From Phallusia mammillata (Eukaryota; Chordata; Ascidiacea; Phlebobranchia; Ascidiidae): DNA of 64,000 bases. Position 1 is the stretch's first letter. Every line of letters begins with the position of its first letter. Positions 61,300 through 64,000 of this stretch are shown piece after piece. A program made the position numbers and the translations under genes. The DNA lies in assembly GCA_003260075.1 (NCBI GenBank), contig QLIY01000308.1, positions 1 through 64,000 on the forward strand. Direction: 5' to 3'. A model generated the notes under the pieces. It saw only the letters and a program-made list of their open reading frames with translations. It was not told where the DNA came from and did not search any database.

Positions 61300-63306
61300 G
61301 TGTTTTTGCTTGAGGTCTGCAACTGTAAATAAAGGTCTTCAGGGCTCTGGACAGTATATACATCCAGGCAAAAGTTTTTATTGCATGACAAATTTTTTGT
61401 ATCTGTGTACGGGCCATTTTATACCAACTTCTTTATGGGACCTTGTATGTACAATTTAGGACTTAAGGGAATTTTGGGTGGGCTTAGACCCATGGTTGCG
61501 TTAATGGCTCTGTACTCCTGGTGAATATATTACCATTTTACTTAAACATTTGTTGTTGAAAACTTATTGTATAACCAAGTATTGCTCTTCCAGCAACATT
61601 ATGCCTGATAGCAATAGCTTATTTATTGAAACTATTTAGATCGTTTTCAAATATATTGTTAACTAATTGTTGTTTGCTTTGCCAGGCGTTTCTGAGCCAT
61701 TTCTCCTCGCAAATGAATGCAACAACCCAAGATCAAAAACCACCGTTTCAGAATACTGACAACCCGAATGCACACAAATGACATCATGCAACAGAACAGT
61801 ACTGTTGTGTGCAAGCAAAATATGTTCACCTAAAAGCAATGGTAAGTTAAAGTTATTTTTCCCACAGATATTTTTCCCGTCCCGCCCTTATTTTTACCAC
61901 AAACAGAACCAGAACAAATCCTATACTGATATCACGTTCATAGGTGGTTTGGTTGTTCGGCCGACTGTGCAATTCTTGAGTAGATTTCCTAGAACCAAAA
62001 AAAGTTGTTGTTTCAAGTTGACAAGAAGGGTTTTCTGTTAAATCTTATTATTGAACCCCAAAAAACAAGTTGAAAGTTGTGCGATGTACGCGCGCCACCC
62101 AGTGGAAAAGTTGTTTTGTATTGGAAAGACTTTAGTGTAAAATGAAAAATTTACATTTGTTGACCCTAGTTTGTTGTTTGTCAATTTGTTAAGGTTACAA
62201 AAACGCCATTGATAGTTAAAACCTTTAAGGTATATTTATGTGTAAATGTAATACTCACAGACTTCGCTAAAAGATAAAACAGTTGTATGACTCAAACAAA
62301 GGTGCTTCATAATCTGCACTCAAAAGTGAAAAGATTTGAGTGAGTAAAATTTACTTTCAAACGCAGTTTGAAATAAGTATACATCACACACTCTAACTAA
62401 CTATGTGCTCAGACCATAGTTTTACGCAGCAAATTGAGACCAGTTGTGCAAATATGCGGTCTTTATATTGTGTGCGATATTTTTTTGAGACAACTGATGT
62501 GGCAGTAAGAAATGAGTGATTCGGTTATTTTGTGTGCCCAAGGTCCTAATTGAAACCCGGCCAATGGTTTCACACCTAAAATTGCCCGCTAACCAGTATA
62601 GGACAGCAATTAGTCTACTCAAGCTGGGAATAGTTGTTTTATTTTAATAATAGATCACACCAAAAGGGTCAAAAGCACTTTGGGTGAAAGCCAAATTTCT
62701 ACTTAAATTGGTCATACCCCTTGTGAACACCCTTTAACCGGACCTAGCTTTTCACCACTAATAAGAGAAGATAAAAGACGCAGAAAAATAGCGTCTAAAA
62801 CGTATGCCAAGAAACGCAAGAGTTATGTAATCCAAATCCATTCCCACCAAATCCGGTTCTGCCCACCCTTCAGCACATAATACGTGTTGACATATACAAA
62901 ACCCAGACATCGAAACACATTGTTTAAATGTAAATTAGACGTTCCGCTTCTCCCTTGTTTGGTGGTAAACTTCACACATTGCGCACATTTTAGTACAGTA
63001 GGGTTTACAAGACTTCATGTCTCAAGTATTGCAAAAAAGCAGGAGTTTAGAAGGCCTTTTTCGGTTTTATTTGGCAAAAACCATTTTTGGGGGCTTGATG
63101 ACTGAAGAGTGTTACAGTGACGATAACCGTTGTGAACCTAAAATGTTTTCTATCTGACCCAGCTATTTTGCTGACTCAGCAAAAAAACGATACTCTGGAG
63201 TCTGGAGGCTTTTTGCGGCAATTATGCCCATTGATTTTACGCAATAGGATTTTTTGGTAATCAGGTTTACCTTAAATCTTTTAAACCAGTTTGAAACCTG
63301 CTTCCC
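61300..63306. other. Non-coding sequence to the last duplication
   Basis: AT-rich sequence. A good acceptor (TTTGCTTTGCCAG) ends near 61685. Joined to the candidate exon ending at 61295 it would give a stop after a few codons. No other supportable exon or RNA gene is visible. Confidence 0.3.
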
Positions 63307-63537
63307 GGACGTTTAGCCAAACGATACCAAATTCTCTGTTTAGTCAATATTCCAACTATCAATGCAACAATATTACATTCAATCAATTATATTTAAATGC
63401 CATAGTCCTAATAGGGGGGGGGGGGACGGACGTTTAGCCAAACGATACCAAATTGTCTGTTTAGTCAATATTCCAACTATCAATGCAGCAATATTACATT
63501 CAATCAATTATATTTAAATGCCATAGTCCTAATAGGA
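63307..63537. repeat. Tandem duplication (~108 bp) joined by poly-G
   Basis: Copy 1 (63307-63415) and copy 2 (63428-63537) run from GGACGTTTAGCCAAACGA to CATAGTCCTAATAGG. They are joined by 12 G (63414-63425) plus AC. They differ by a few substitutions. This is the only locus where the homopolymer is G on the plus strand. Confidence 0.9.
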
Positions 63538-64000
63538 AATCTAATGTGGTTCGGGAAGCTTGCATTGCGAATTCGAATTCCAACATAACATTTCGCAATT
63601 TACCATGAAGCCACAGCATAAAGCCATTGCCGTAGTCATTTTTAGCGGCACCAGGCATTGCTATATGTGGTGCGGCGTTTTTGGTGTCGTATGACACTCC
63701 GGACTTTTGTTTTCCTGCTAAACTGTTTGCCAGCTTCGCTTCGGTTTACAAACTTCTGCCTAACTGATGTGTTGGTTGTGGAAGTCGTCAAAGCGAATTG
63801 CCAATCAAAACCGGTAGTTCATGCTGTGACGTTTTTCCCAAAGGTGTCAAGTTTTTGCTAAAGTTCCAACATTAACTAAGTTATGTATTCTTGACATCAA
63901 ATTCCAAGGTTTAACCTCTTTGGTTCACAACTTAAATTGAAATGATAGCCTAAGTAGTTTAGTGAAATACACTGTACTCGGTGAACTATCAATTTGACTG
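63538..64000. other. Non-coding end of window
   Basis: Short frames on both strands (63500-63697 minus and 63658-63861 plus) show no domain or splice support. Confidence 0.25.

Noticed and set aside
1-64000. CRISPR arrays, bacterial operons, ribosomal binding sites
   Set aside because: The window is a eukaryotic chromosome with spliced genes; no regularly spaced repeat-spacer array is present.

Overview
This is a eukaryotic, animal window, most likely from an ascidian tunicate (Ciona or a relative). It holds GT-AG introns, an AT-rich non-coding background, many short hAT-type elements, and a MYC proto-oncogene orthologue with Myc boxes 0, I, II and the acidic box, plus a C-terminal bHLH-zipper. 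The species is an inference from general character; one ambiguous base (n) lies at 54633.

Layout. (1) 1-1997, + strand: the 3' end of a type I membrane protein gene, with a calcium-binding EGF exon, a transmembrane exon and a 90-residue acidic tail exon ending at a stop. (2) 1998-25209: about 23 kb with no gene I can support. It is filled with repeats: poly-C-joined duplications, a tRNA-derived SINE, and at least seven short hAT-like elements, three of them lined up between four copies of one 8-bp target site. A CpG-rich block at 23.6-24.2 kb with two E2F sites and an E-box is the likely MYC promoter. (3) 25210-40113, + strand: MYC, with a coding exon at 25267-25879, a 12.8-kb intron of odd composition, and a coding exon at 38687-40113. 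The product is 679 residues with an unusual tail of about 89 residues after the zipper. (4) 40114-64000: the MYC 3'UTR, then about 23 kb with no recognisable gene. Several promoter-like clusters are present (E2F, NF-Y, CRE, X-box), along with diverged tandem repeats and two more poly-C/poly-G duplications.

The only secure protein genes are the EGF/TM gene end and MYC, which stands alone between long gene-poor flanks. The oddest structural signal is a recurring architecture, seen six times: a sequence, a run of 10-12 C (or G), then a ~2 % diverged copy of the same sequence. It is either a peculiar duplication mechanism or an assembly/sequencing artefact, and raw reads would decide. I found no complete new multi-gene system.
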